NCBI RefSeq assembly: GCF_036327775.1 | Contig: NZ_CP109598.1 | Location: forward strand, 2,914,001 to 2,978,000 | DNA length: 64,000 bases | DNA from: Streptomyces sp. NBC_01498 | GTDB lineage: Bacteria > Actinomycetota > Actinomycetes > Streptomycetales > Streptomycetaceae | Direction of reading: 5' to 3' | Part shown: in pieces, positions 43,054-51,018 of the stretch | How positions within the stretch are numbered: position 1 is the stretch's first letter | Layout: each line of letters opens with the position of its first letter | Translations under genes and position numbers: made by a program | The notes under the pieces: generated by a model | Told to the model about the DNA's origin: nothing | Databases searched by the model: none | Seen by the model: the letters and a program-made list of their open reading frames with translations, nothing else

Positions 43054-43839
43054 ATGGCGACGCTCCCCAATCCTCTGCCCGCTCTGGCCACCGACCCCTC
43101 GGGCCGGGAGGCCGGTCTCGACCTGCCGCCCGGCAGGCTGGTCGACGAGACGATCGACGGGACCTGGCACGAACCACTGCTCTGGTACGCGGACGAACCG
43201 GCGGCCCCCGGGGCGTGGGCCGGGATGCTGTCGGCCCGCAGGACCGCCGGGCTGCATCCGCTGCTGGTCCACGGCGGGCACCGCAAGGAGTGGCCCGAGT
43301 CGTGGGACCTGAGCCCGGAGTCGGTGTCGTATCCGGGTGACCACGACGCGGAGGACGTCCTCGCGGAGATGTGGGAGGGCCTGGAGGACGACGAGTGGCC
43401 GGGGCCGGCGGCGGCTCCGGCGGGGTCGTCGGCCGACCCGGACAAGGAGGCGGCCGAGGTCGCCTCGATCCTCACCGACGAGGGCAGTTGGATGCACGGC
43501 GCCCGTCTGGCCCTGGTCCCGGCCCGCCGCAGCGCGGACATCCCGGCGGCGATCGGCTGGACGGGCCCGGTCAATCACGAGGACGACGTGGCACGGCTGT
43601 CGGCGGTGCTGCGGTCGTGGGAGGACCGGTTCGGCATACGGGTGGTGGGCCTCACCTTCGACCAGCTGGTGGTCTCGGTGGCCGCCCCGCCGACGACCCA
43701 GGAGGAGGCGGAGGCGCTCGCGGCGGAGCACTTCGCGTTCTGCCCGGACAACATCCAGCAGGGCCGCCACACGACCCTGTCGGCCTACGCGGCCCACCAG
43801 GTGCTGGGGCAGCCGGCGTGGACGTTCTGGTGGGATTGA
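43054..43839 (+). CDS. DUF4253-domain protein
   Basis: This 261-aa protein starts at an ATG with TAAGGT seven bases upstream (leaderless). The C-terminus has the DUF4253 pattern: VAVLRSWEDRFGIR-type helix (SAVLRSWEDRFGIRVVGLTF), AEALAAEHFAFCPDNIQQG and LSAYAAHQVLGQPAWTFWWD. The domain is common in actinobacterial proteins of unknown role. It is divergent from the STM4015-like gene with 128 bp between starts. Confidence 0.82.
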   Translation: MATLPNPLPALATDPSGREAGLDLPPGRLVDETIDGTWHEPLLWYADEPAAPGAWAGMLSARRTAGLHPLLVHGGHRKEWPESWDLSPESVSYPGDHDAEDVLAEMWEGLEDDEWPGPAAAPAGSSADPDKEAAEVASILTDEGSWMHGARLALVPARRSADIPAAIGWTGPVNHEDDVARLSAVLRSWEDRFGIRVVGLTFDQLVVSVAAPPTTQEEAEALAAEHFAFCPDNIQQGRHTTLSAYAAHQVLGQPAWTFWWD

Positions 43840-43943
43840 TCCTCCCCGACAGGCCAACAATCAAGTTCCTTGAAGATCGACTTAACTAAATCAAGGTGAG
43901 CTGGTTGACGCTTTGAAAAACTCAATATACAAATGAATAGTGA

Positions 43944-43985
43944 GCGTGGCACCTAGGGCGTGGCACCTAGGGCGTGGCACCGAGA
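43944..43985. repeat. Three 14-bp tandem repeats
   Basis: GCGTGGCACCTAGG occurs at 43944 and 43958, with a third copy at 43972 ending CGAG. They lie in the leader of the DUF2089 gene, directly after an unusually AT-rich stretch (43860-43940). They may be part of its promoter or a regulator site. Confidence 0.65.
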
Positions 43986-44000
43986 GCGGGGGAGCCGAGG

Positions 44001-44366
44001 GTGGACTGGCAGGAACTGACGGACCTGACGCGCGGCCAGCCGTTCGTGGTCGAGCGGGTCCGCCTCGCCGGCAGCGGCGTCGCGATCGAGGGGCAGTTCG
44101 AGCCGCCGCAGCTGGCTCAACTCGACATCGAGGACCAGGTGTTCGTCGCCGCGTTCGTACGGTCGCACGGGTCGATCAAGGAGATGGAGCGGATCTTCGG
44201 GGTCAGCTACCCGACGATCAAGTCCCGGCTGAAACGGATCGCCGAGCACCTCGACTTCGTGGACAGCGACCCGGCGCCCACCGGCGCCTCTGACGTCGTC
44301 GACCGTCTGCGACGGGGAGAGATCACCGCCCAGGAGGCGCTGGCCGAGCTGGAGGGACCTCGATGA
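44001..44366 (+). CDS. DUF2089-type protein
   Basis: GTG with a G-rich ribosome site gives 121 aa. DUF2089 features are IEGQFEPPQLAQLDIEDQVF, then FVRSHGSIKEMERIFGVSYP and TIKSRLKRI, a helix-turn-helix-like region. It ends VDRLRRGEITAQEALAELEG, a SHOCT-like tail. It probably acts as a DNA-binding regulator. It overlaps the next gene by ATGA. Confidence 0.8.
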   Translation: MDWQELTDLTRGQPFVVERVRLAGSGVAIEGQFEPPQLAQLDIEDQVFVAAFVRSHGSIKEMERIFGVSYPTIKSRLKRIAEHLDFVDSDPAPTGASDVVDRLRRGEITAQEALAELEGPR

Positions 44367-44632
44367 TCCCCCAGCTGGTGACGGTGCGCTACCGCCGTTC
44401 CGACGGCCGCCGTCGGCGCCTGTACGTCCCCGTCCTGCCGGTGCTGCTGATGCTGTCACCGCTGCTGTTGCTCGCCGTGCCGGGCGGGCTGATCGCCTGC
44501 CTCGCCACCAGGGTGAGCCCGGTGGGCGCGTTGGGCGCGCTGCGCGGCGTCGGCCGGCTGGTGTGGGCGCTGCCCGGTACCCGATTCGAGATCGCGGAGG
44601 GCCGGACCGCCTTCCTGGTCAGCGTCAGATGA
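44363..44632 (+). CDS. Small membrane protein in the DUF2089 operon
   Basis: The 89-aa protein has a basic start (RYRRSDGRRRRLYVPVLP) and a hydrophobic span VLLMLSPLLLLAVPGGLIAC. Overlaps at both ends make it part of the DUF2089/SHOCT-like operon. No family was recognised; it might anchor the operon's regulator at the membrane. Confidence 0.7.
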   Translation: MIPQLVTVRYRRSDGRRRRLYVPVLPVLLMLSPLLLLAVPGGLIACLATRVSPVGALGALRGVGRLVWALPGTRFEIAEGRTAFLVSVR

Positions 44633-44652
44633 GCCAGAGAGGAAGAAGCTCC

Positions 44653-45090
44653 GTGAACGAGCAACGCCGCCAGATCCTGGAGATGCTGGCCGGGGGCAAG
44701 ATCACCGCCGACGAGGCCGAGCGGCTGATCACCGCCCTCGAACGAGACCGGCCCGACTCGTCGCCGGGCACCCCGTCCGGACCGAAGTCCCGCCCCAAGT
44801 ACCTGCGCGTGGTGGTCGAATCGACGGACGGCTCCGCCGACGGCGAGGACGGGGCGAGCCGGGTCAACATCCGGGTTCCGCTGCAACTGCTGCGCGCCGG
44901 GGTCCGGCTCGCGAGTCTTCTCCCGCCGCAGGCGCTCGCCCGGGTCAACACGGAACTGAGCAAGTCAGGGGTGCCGATCGACCTCACCGAGCTCAAGCCG
45001 CAGCACCTTGAGGATCTTGTCGAGCAACTCGACGACGTCATCGTCGACGTCAACGACCCCGACTCCAAGGTGCAGATCTTCTGCGAGTGA
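44653..45090 (+). CDS. SHOCT-like/YvlB-like domain protein
   Basis: A GTG with GAGGAAGAAG upstream gives 145 aa. The N-terminus is a SHOCT-like helix pair (RQILEMLAGGKITADEAERL), and the C-terminus is a compact domain ending VDVNDPDSKVQIFCE. In Bacillus relatives (YvlB) such proteins act with small membrane partners in envelope stress, so a similar role is possible. It is 20 bp after the small membrane gene. Confidence 0.78.
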   Translation: MNEQRRQILEMLAGGKITADEAERLITALERDRPDSSPGTPSGPKSRPKYLRVVVESTDGSADGEDGASRVNIRVPLQLLRAGVRLASLLPPQALARVNTELSKSGVPIDLTELKPQHLEDLVEQLDDVIVDVNDPDSKVQIFCE

Positions 45091-45249
45091 CACCACCGCG
45101 GCGCGGGCCCTTTGGTCGTCACGTCACAACTTAGCCTTCCACAAGATGAGTTGAGCGACTTTGCACCAGCTGAGGCAGACGCGAAACGCTTCAGTCCGGC
45201 GCGGCGCATAGGGTGGCCGTCTCAAGTGGCGGTCGATGAGGGGGAACGG

Positions 45250-45921
45250 ATGGCGGGCGCACGTGAACTGCCCCCGGACGACGTGCTGGTGAGCCGGCTG
45301 CGCGAGGGTCACGAGGAGACGTTCGCCTTGGTGCTGGACAGCTGGTCCGGCGGCATGATGCGCCTCGCGATGTCGTTCGTGTCGACCAAGGCGTCCGCCG
45401 AGGAGACCGTCCAGGACACCTGGCTGGCCGTCATCAAGGGCATCGGGGGCTTCGAGGGCCGGTCGTCGCTGAAGACCTGGGTCTACCGGATACTCGTCAA
45501 CACGGCCAAGGCGCGCGGTACGAAGGAGAGCAGGACCGTTCCCCTCGGCAGTCTCCTCACGGAGGAGGAGGGCCCGACGGTCGACCCCTCGCGTTTCCGT
45601 GGTGCGGGTGAGCCGTACGCCGGGCACTGGGCCGTCGGTCAGGAGCCGCAGCCCTGGCACCTTCCCGAGGAGCAGGTACTGCGCGGCGAGGTACGCGGGG
45701 TGATCGCGGAGGCGATCGACGAGCTGCCGCCCCGTCTGCGCGCCGTGCTCGTGCTGCGCGATGTCGCGGGGTACGGCTCGGCCGAGGTGTGTTCCCTGCT
45801 GGCGGTCTCGGCCGGGAACCAGCGCGTTCTGCTGCACCGGGCCAGGGCACTGCTGCGTGGCAAACTGGAGACGTATCTGACCGGTGCCCATGAGGCTGTG
45901 GCCGGAAGGGAGCTGGCGTGA
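45250..45921 (+). CDS. ECF-type RNA polymerase sigma factor
   Basis: The ATG at 45250 has GAGGGGG upstream and gives 223 aa. Region 2 (ETVQDTWLAVIKGIGGFEGR and SLKTWVYRILVNTAKARG) and region 4 (IDELPPRLRAVLVLRDVAGY and HRARALLRGKLE) are clear. The protein directs RNA polymerase to specific promoters and is held by the adjacent zinc anti-sigma factor, whose gene overlaps its stop by four bases. Confidence 0.93.
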   Translation: MAGARELPPDDVLVSRLREGHEETFALVLDSWSGGMMRLAMSFVSTKASAEETVQDTWLAVIKGIGGFEGRSSLKTWVYRILVNTAKARGTKESRTVPLGSLLTEEEGPTVDPSRFRGAGEPYAGHWAVGQEPQPWHLPEEQVLRGEVRGVIAEAIDELPPRLRAVLVLRDVAGYGSAEVCSLLAVSAGNQRVLLHRARALLRGKLETYLTGAHEAVAGRELA

Positions 45922-46148
45922 ACTGCGACGAGTTCGTGGAACTGGTGACCGACTTCCTTGAGGGCGCCCTCTCCGAGGAGGACGAGCAGCGGTTCGTCGG
46001 CCACCTGGCCGAGTGTGCCAAGTGCGAGAGGTATCTGGATCAGTTCCGTCAGACCATCGCCGCGACCGGTGAACTGACCCCTGACGGGATCTCGTCCGAC
46101 GCCAGGGGCCTGCTGCTCAACGCGTTCCGGGACTGGAGCCGACCGTAG
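45918..46148 (+). CDS. Zinc-binding anti-sigma factor (zf-HC2)
   Basis: A 76-aa protein with the HX3CX2C zinc motif HLAECAKC (about residues 29-36) in a small helical bundle, without a membrane helix. It is coupled to the ECF gene by an ATGA overlap. It should bind the sigma factor in the cytosol and release it upon redox or metal stress; the signal is not known. Confidence 0.85.
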   Translation: MNCDEFVELVTDFLEGALSEEDEQRFVGHLAECAKCERYLDQFRQTIAATGELTPDGISSDARGLLLNAFRDWSRP

Positions 46149-46179
46149 GCCGAGCTTACGGGCGCGGCCTGCTGGAGAC

Positions 46180-46231
46180 AGCCGGCCCCGTCGCGGAGGC
46201 CCCGGCGCGTCCTCACGCCCCGGGGCCGGCT
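46180..46231. terminator. Inverted repeat between convergent genes
   Basis: AGCCGGCCCCG (46180-46190) and CGGGGCCGGCT (46221-46231) pair over 11 bp with a GC-rich inner part. It lies between the anti-sigma factor and DM13 gene ends and may terminate both. Confidence 0.6.
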
Positions 46232-46241
46232 CACGGACGTG

Positions 46242-46781
46242 TCAGGCGGGGCGATCCAGTTCGGCCGCGCCGAAGGACACGCTGAAGCGTTCGCACCAGA
46301 TCGTCACGGTGGAGAACTCGCCGAGGTCCGTTCCCGCCGGGATGGCGTAGTTCTGGTTTCCCTCGTTGCCCTTCAGGGAGCCGAGGTCGATGTGCTCACC
46401 GTCGTCCAGGTTGCCGCCCCCGTCACGCTCGACCGGCTGGTCGCTGAGCCAGACCCGCAACGCCGGGCCGTCGGAGGTACGCAGGTCCGTCAGGCGCAGC
46501 GTCGTCGTCCCGTCACCGGGTTCGAGCACGGACACCGAACCGCTCGTCTCGTGCTCGTGCGAGAGGAACATGCCGGTCAACGGCTGTTCGGCGGCGGTCG
46601 AGGGGGACTGCCCCGGGGCTGACGCCGCAGGCTGCGCGGTGGCGGTCGGCGGCTTCTCGTCCACCCGGACGGTGGTGAACAGGCGCCACGGCTGGAAGAG
46701 GTAGAGCCCGACAGCCACGGCCACGGCGACCAGTGCGGTGGTGATCCGGAGCAGGGGACGGTGGCGCCTGGTTCGGCACAT
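46242..46781 (-). CDS. DM13-domain membrane-anchored protein
   Basis: The ATG at 46781 gives 179 aa: a basic start, one helix (ITTALVAVAVAVGLYLFQPW), a Pro/Ala linker and a DM13 domain. The domain includes LRLTDLRTSDGPALRVWLSD, IDLGSLKGNEGNQNYAIP and VTIWCERFSVSFGAAEL with its single cysteine. DM13 domains are thought to act in redox chemistry outside the membrane. Its product would face the exterior. Confidence 0.85.
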   Translation of the reverse strand: MCRTRRHRPLLRITTALVAVAVAVGLYLFQPWRLFTTVRVDEKPPTATAQPAASAPGQSPSTAAEQPLTGMFLSHEHETSGSVSVLEPGDGTTTLRLTDLRTSDGPALRVWLSDQPVERDGGGNLDDGEHIDLGSLKGNEGNQNYAIPAGTDLGEFSTVTIWCERFSVSFGAAELDRPA

Positions 46782-47121
46782 GGGGGTTTCCGTTTCGGTT
46801 CGGTGGTGGTCGCGGTGACCTGGCGTCGCGTTCACACCGGACTCAGAGTCGGAAAGGCGCCGAACGTTACAGACAACCGCCCGGACGATCACGGAACGGA
46901 CGACCACAGCACGGACGCCGGGGAGCCGGCCGTCGCGGAACCGACCGTCGTCGAGCCGGCTTGTAACGTTCCGCGGCCTCGGCTCACTGAGTAGGCACGG
47001 GCCACGACGAACGACGGCCGGACCGGTCCCCCGGCTGCGGGCACCGAGCACCAGTTCGGCTACGTGGCCCCGGAGTTCAGGAATCCCGGAACTCCGTCAC
47101 GCCAGCGATGAGAGGCAGACC
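46782..47121. other. Intergenic region with inverted copies of GAACGTTAC
   Basis: GAACGTTAC at 46862-46870 and its complement GTAACGTTC at 46964-46972 lie about 100 bp apart between the DM13 gene and the coiled-coil protein gene. They may be paired operator or ECF-type promoter elements. No gene is supported here. Confidence 0.4.
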
Positions 47122-48048
47122 ATGAACAGCACCGCCGCCGGGACCGTCCCCACCTGCGCGTACCCGGACTGCGACAACCCGGCCGAGCCGGGTACCGAGG
47201 GGGCGGCGCACCGCTACTGCGGGCACCCCGACCACAACGCGCTCGGCGCCTTCCGGAAGTTCCGCGCCAAGCGGCAGCAGCGCAAGGAGGACAAGCGCGC
47301 CGCCGCCGAGGCGAAGAACGCCGCGAAGTCGGCCGGGACGCACGCCGCCGAGCCCTCCCGGCCCGCTACCGCTCCGGGCCACACCCACGGGTGCCCGGAG
47401 GTGACGCCCCGGCCTGACGGGGAATCCCTGGCCGAGGGACCCTCCGAACCGGCGTACGCCGCAGCCCAGGTCCCGGGCCGGGGCCCGAACCAGGCCCCGG
47501 GCGTGGGGGAAAGCGCGACCGGCGCTTCGACGGGGTCGATGACTGCCGCGCCGACGGCCAACGGCTCCGGAGACGCGGACCGTGCCGCTCAGTCGCGTGA
47601 CGCACTGGTCGCGCTCATCAAGCAGCTCTCCGCCGACCTGCCCACCTACATCGAGGAGTTGGCGATCATCACCGACTCCGCGGCGGCCGAGGCGAGGATC
47701 GACAGCGTCACCCGCGCGTCCGTACAGCGCATCCTGGCCGCCGAGGAACGGGCCACGCTCGCCGAGGAGGCGGCCGAGATGGCTGTCGACGCGCTCGACA
47801 CGGCGGAGCGGAAGTTCGCGGAGGAGACCCTCACGATCCGCGAGGACACGGCCCGCCAGGTGGCCGACGCCGAGTTCGTCCGGGCCGAACTGGAGCGTTG
47901 CCGTGAACGGGTCGCCACCCTGGAGATCAGGCTCGACGCTGTTCGCGACGAGGCCGACGACCTCCGCCGCGCGAGGGCGTCCCACTCCCCCGCGGACGCC
48001 ACCGCCGCCGCCCCCGAACAGCACACGCAGGTCACCGATCCCCGCTGA
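47122..48048 (+). CDS. Protein with an N-terminal Cys/His cluster and C-terminal coiled coil
   Basis: The 308-aa protein starts with a possible zinc site ([10 protein letters not shown], then HRYCGHPDH, residues 12-38) followed by a basic region ([20 protein letters not shown]), a Pro/Ala linker and a long helix. The helix runs through [40 protein letters not shown] and [20 protein letters not shown] (about 180-285). The pattern resembles KfrA-like or plasmid-type DNA-binding coiled-coil proteins, but no family was identified. It stands alone. Confidence 0.6.
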   Translation: MNSTAAGTVPTCAYPDCDNPAEPGTEGAAHRYCGHPDHNALGAFRKFRAKRQQRKEDKRAAAEAKNAAKSAGTHAAEPSRPATAPGHTHGCPEVTPRPDGESLAEGPSEPAYAAAQVPGRGPNQAPGVGESATGASTGSMTAAPTANGSGDADRAAQSRDALVALIKQLSADLPTYIEELAIITDSAAAEARIDSVTRASVQRILAAEERATLAEEAAEMAVDALDTAERKFAEETLTIREDTARQVADAEFVRAELERCRERVATLEIRLDAVRDEADDLRRARASHSPADATAAAPEQHTQVTDPR

Positions 48049-48229
48049 GCCTGCTCCATGTCCCCCAGGACCTGACGGGTCACGGCACCGCCGGGAAGGC
48101 CGACGCCGAATTCGTCCGGGACGGGACGGTCACCTCTCACGCCCGGCGGTCGACAACCGACCGGCCCCGCCGGGCCTCGCCTCCACGCCGGTACGCGCTC
48201 GCCACCCGGCGCGTCGGCGGCACACGAGG

Positions 48230-49135
48230 TCAGCGGTACACGAGCAGGAAGTCGCACGTGCTCGTGCCGTCGTGGAGTGAGGGGTCGCTGTTCAGAACGT
48301 AGAACGTCCCGGCGAACCCGGCCGCCGTCATCTTCGGGACCACGATCAGCGTTTGATTCGCCATGGCGAGCCCGTTCGGCACCACCACGTACCGGGACAG
48401 CAGAGTGAAGAGGTTCTGCCCGAGGTTGGGGAGCCTCAGGGCCCGGTACGTGCGGTCCCCCGCGCCCGGGGGGCCGGAGACGGCCACCTGGTACTGGGAG
48501 GCGGCCCATTGCGAGGGCTGGGTCGCCATACGGCCCGTCATTTCCAGCTCTTGCAGACGCCGCTGTGTGCTCGGCCGGACACCGGCCATATGAATGTGCA
48601 GCTGGTCGAAACGCCGGGCGATCTGCGAGTTGATCCCCAATCCGATATTGGGGTACTGAACAGGAACACTCCCCCCGCTTCGTGCATTTTCCCACGCGTC
48701 GTTCCAGTAGTTCGCCGCCGCCGAGGTCGTGATGAAAGGGCATTCGATGCCCTTGATCCGGCAACTCGGCAGCAGAAGATAATTTTGCTGGTTCTGCGGG
48801 CTGCCGTGCAGCACCACATAATTCGGGGTGACGTGAAGGCAGTTGGGGCCCGGGGTCCCCTGCGTGCAGGACTGGACGTCCCGCCACAGCGGATCGGTGT
48901 CGGTCGGGCTGCCGCAGAGGGCTTGGAGCTGGGCGGGCGGGCAGGGGTTCGCGCCCCCGGGCGGGGGCGGCGTGGGGCACGAGCCGGTCAACGGCTCGCC
49001 GTACACCGGGTCGGCCGTCGCCGCCGCGCTCCCGGCCGCGCCCGCGCCGGCCAGGAGCCCGGCGGCACCAATGGTGCCGGAGAGCGTGACGAATTGACGC
49101 CGGGAAACCCCGTGCGAATCCTTGTGGTCATTCAT
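48230..49135 (-). CDS. Secreted CDP-diacylglycerol diphosphatase-like protein (Tat signal)
   Basis: The 301-aa protein has a Tat signal (SRRQFVTLSGTIGAAGLLAG). The HIT-like CDH domain follows: YVVLHGSPQNQQNYLLLPSC, IKGIECPFI, AANYWNDAWENA, INSQIARRF and DQLHIHMAG, where HIH supplies the catalytic histidines. The CDH family hydrolyses CDP-diacylglycerol to phosphatidate and CMP. Exported versions are less common. GGAGAT lies six bases before the ATG. Confidence 0.82.
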   Translation of the reverse strand: MNDHKDSHGVSRRQFVTLSGTIGAAGLLAGAGAAGSAAATADPVYGEPLTGSCPTPPPPGGANPCPPAQLQALCGSPTDTDPLWRDVQSCTQGTPGPNCLHVTPNYVVLHGSPQNQQNYLLLPSCRIKGIECPFITTSAAANYWNDAWENARSGGSVPVQYPNIGLGINSQIARRFDQLHIHMAGVRPSTQRRLQELEMTGRMATQPSQWAASQYQVAVSGPPGAGDRTYRALRLPNLGQNLFTLLSRYVVVPNGLAMANQTLIVVPKMTAAGFAGTFYVLNSDPSLHDGTSTCDFLLVYR

Positions 49136-49250
49136 GCGTGATCTCCGATGGTGAAAATCCCGTTCGGCATTCGACCCTCGCCGATTCGCCCACAGGGTAA
49201 ATGCTCACGGGCACGTTTCCCATCAACCGAATGGGTGGGCGCGGCCCCCG

Positions 49251-49646
49251 TCAGATCACGAACTCGCACCACACAATCTTGCCGGGGCTGCGTTCCGCCA
49301 CCCCCCACTTGTCGGCGAGCGCCGCGACGAGCATCAGGCCCCGGCCCGACTCGCCGCACGGCTCGCGGACGTCGGGCCGGCCGTCGCCGCTGTCGTGCAC
49401 CTCGACCCGGAACACCCCGTCCGGGAGCAACCGCAGCCGCAGCCGGTAGCCCCGGCCCGGCGGGACCCCGTGGATGAGGGCGTTGGTCGCCAGCTCGCTC
49501 ACGCACAGCAAAACGTCGTCCAGCCGGGTCCCGAGGGCCCAGTCGATCACCGCCTCACGTACGAACTGCCTGGCGGCGGGCACGGATCGGCGCTCACGGC
49601 GGTAGAAGCACTCGCGTGTCGCGGGGGATGGTTTCGTCTCATTCAC
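49251..49646 (-). CDS. ATP-binding protein, RsbW/AbaA-type (WhiJ-like locus)
   Basis: A GTG at 49646 gives 131 aa. The N-box VSELATNALIHG and G-box GESGRGLMLVAAL are those of GHKL anti-sigma-like ATPases. It is divergent from the XRE/DUF5753 and DUF397 genes. This ATPase + XRE + DUF397 trio is the classic WhiJ/AbaA developmental locus of Streptomyces. Confidence 0.88.
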   Translation of the reverse strand: MNETKPSPATRECFYRRERRSVPAARQFVREAVIDWALGTRLDDVLLCVSELATNALIHGVPPGRGYRLRLRLLPDGVFRVEVHDSGDGRPDVREPCGESGRGLMLVAALADKWGVAERSPGKIVWCEFVI

Positions 49647-49759
49647 AGGGCGAGTGTCACTGCCCGTGATTACGCTGGTGCAGTGCGCGAGCCCGTACAA
49701 AGATTTCGTACGGGCGGTAGAGGCGTGACGTACGAACGGGGACGGGGAGTTGAACGGGC

Positions 49760-50581
49760 ATGCACAACAAAAAGCGACTGCGGAAGAACGCCTCGGCGAT
49801 GAAGCTCGTGGGCTCACTGGTGTCCCTCTTCCGGCAGGTGGCGGGCCTGACGCAGCGCCAACTCGCCGAGATCGCCTGTGTACACGAGGAGACGATCGCG
49901 TCGGTGGAGCAGGGCCGTCGGCTGCTGAAGCCCGACCTGGCGGAGCTGCTGGATCAAGTGCTGGACACAAAAGGGGCGTTGATGACGGCGCTTGAGCACA
50001 TGCCGGAGGTGGACCTGTATCCGGCGTGGGCCGAGCAGTTCATCGACACGGAGGCGGAGGCCATCGCCATCTCCTGGTACGAGAACCAGGTGGTGCCCGG
50101 TCTGCTCCAGACCGAGAGCTACGCGCGAGCCGTGTTCCGCAACAGGGTGCCCGCCTTCACCGCGGACGAGATCATCAGGCGTACCACCGCGCGTATCGAG
50201 CGCCAGAGTATCTTCGCGCGCGAGGAGCCGCCGACGTGCAGCTTCGTGATCAGTGAAGCCGTACTCCACGACCGGCTGGGCGACGAGGAGACCTACCGGG
50301 AACAGCTCCGCCATCTCCGGGAGAGCGCCGACCTCCCGTGGCTGACCCTCCAGATCATGCCGTTCGGCCGGAACACCCACGCGGGACTCAACGGACCGTT
50401 CGTCCTGATGGAGACACCCGAGCATCAGCACGTCGCCTACATCGAGAATCAGCGGGGCAGCCTCTTTGTCGAGGACCCGGATGAGGTCAGCATCCTGGCT
50501 CGCAAATATGCGATGCTGCGGACGCAGGCCCTCAACCCTGAACATACGAAGGGCCTGTTGGACCGGCTGCTAGGAGAGTAA
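49760..50581 (+). CDS. XRE regulator with DUF5753 (WhiJ/Scr1-like)
   Basis: The 273-aa protein has an N-terminal HTH (LFRQVAGLTQRQLAEIACVH, SVEQGRRLLKPDLAELLD). A DUF5753 domain follows (WYENQVVPGLLQTESYARAV, RLGDEETYREQLRHLRESAD and PFGRNTHAGLNGPFVLMETP). These proteins act with DUF397 partners, either in development or as toxin-antitoxin-like pairs. Its stop overlaps the DUF397 start (TAATG). Confidence 0.93.
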   Translation: MHNKKRLRKNASAMKLVGSLVSLFRQVAGLTQRQLAEIACVHEETIASVEQGRRLLKPDLAELLDQVLDTKGALMTALEHMPEVDLYPAWAEQFIDTEAEAIAISWYENQVVPGLLQTESYARAVFRNRVPAFTADEIIRRTTARIERQSIFAREEPPTCSFVISEAVLHDRLGDEETYREQLRHLRESADLPWLTLQIMPFGRNTHAGLNGPFVLMETPEHQHVAYIENQRGSLFVEDPDEVSILARKYAMLRTQALNPEHTKGLLDRLLGE

Positions 50582-50880
50582 TGAGCACCCCACGTCAGTG
50601 GTTCAAGTCCAGCTACAGCGGCACCGAGGGCGGCAACTGCCTCGAAGTCGCCTATGAGTGGCGCAAGTCGAGCTACAGCGGCGACGAGGGCGGCGCCTGC
50701 GTCGAGGTCGGCTACCACTGGTCCAAGTCCAGCTACAGCAGCGAGGAAGGCGGCGACTGCGTCGAGGTCGCCGCGCACCCCGCCGCCGTGCACGTCCGGG
50801 ACTCCAAGGTCTCCGACGGGCCGGTGCTCACCGTCGCCCCCACCGCCTGGGCGGCCTTCACCTCGGACGTCGTCCGCTGA
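50581..50880 (+). CDS. Triple-repeat DUF397 protein
   Basis: The 99-aa protein has three copies of W.KSSYS..EGG.C.EV at residues 7-23, 27-43 and 47-63, spaced exactly 20 residues, followed by one normal DUF397 tail (VHVRDSKVSDGPVLTVAPTA). Ordinary DUF397 proteins have one such motif, so the first two are tandem duplicates. Stops and starts overlap with the XRE gene. Confidence 0.92.
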   Translation: MSTPRQWFKSSYSGTEGGNCLEVAYEWRKSSYSGDEGGACVEVGYHWSKSSYSSEEGGDCVEVAAHPAAVHVRDSKVSDGPVLTVAPTAWAAFTSDVVR

Positions 50881-51018
50881 ACCTGACCGTCGTGCACACT
50901 GCGCCGGTGAGGTGAAAACCACCCCGACACACGCTGTCAGCCGTGACTTTTCCGGTCGGTCTGCGCAATAGACAGACCGGACCAAGAGTCGTACGACGAG
51001 CAGACGGGCTTCCACCAC

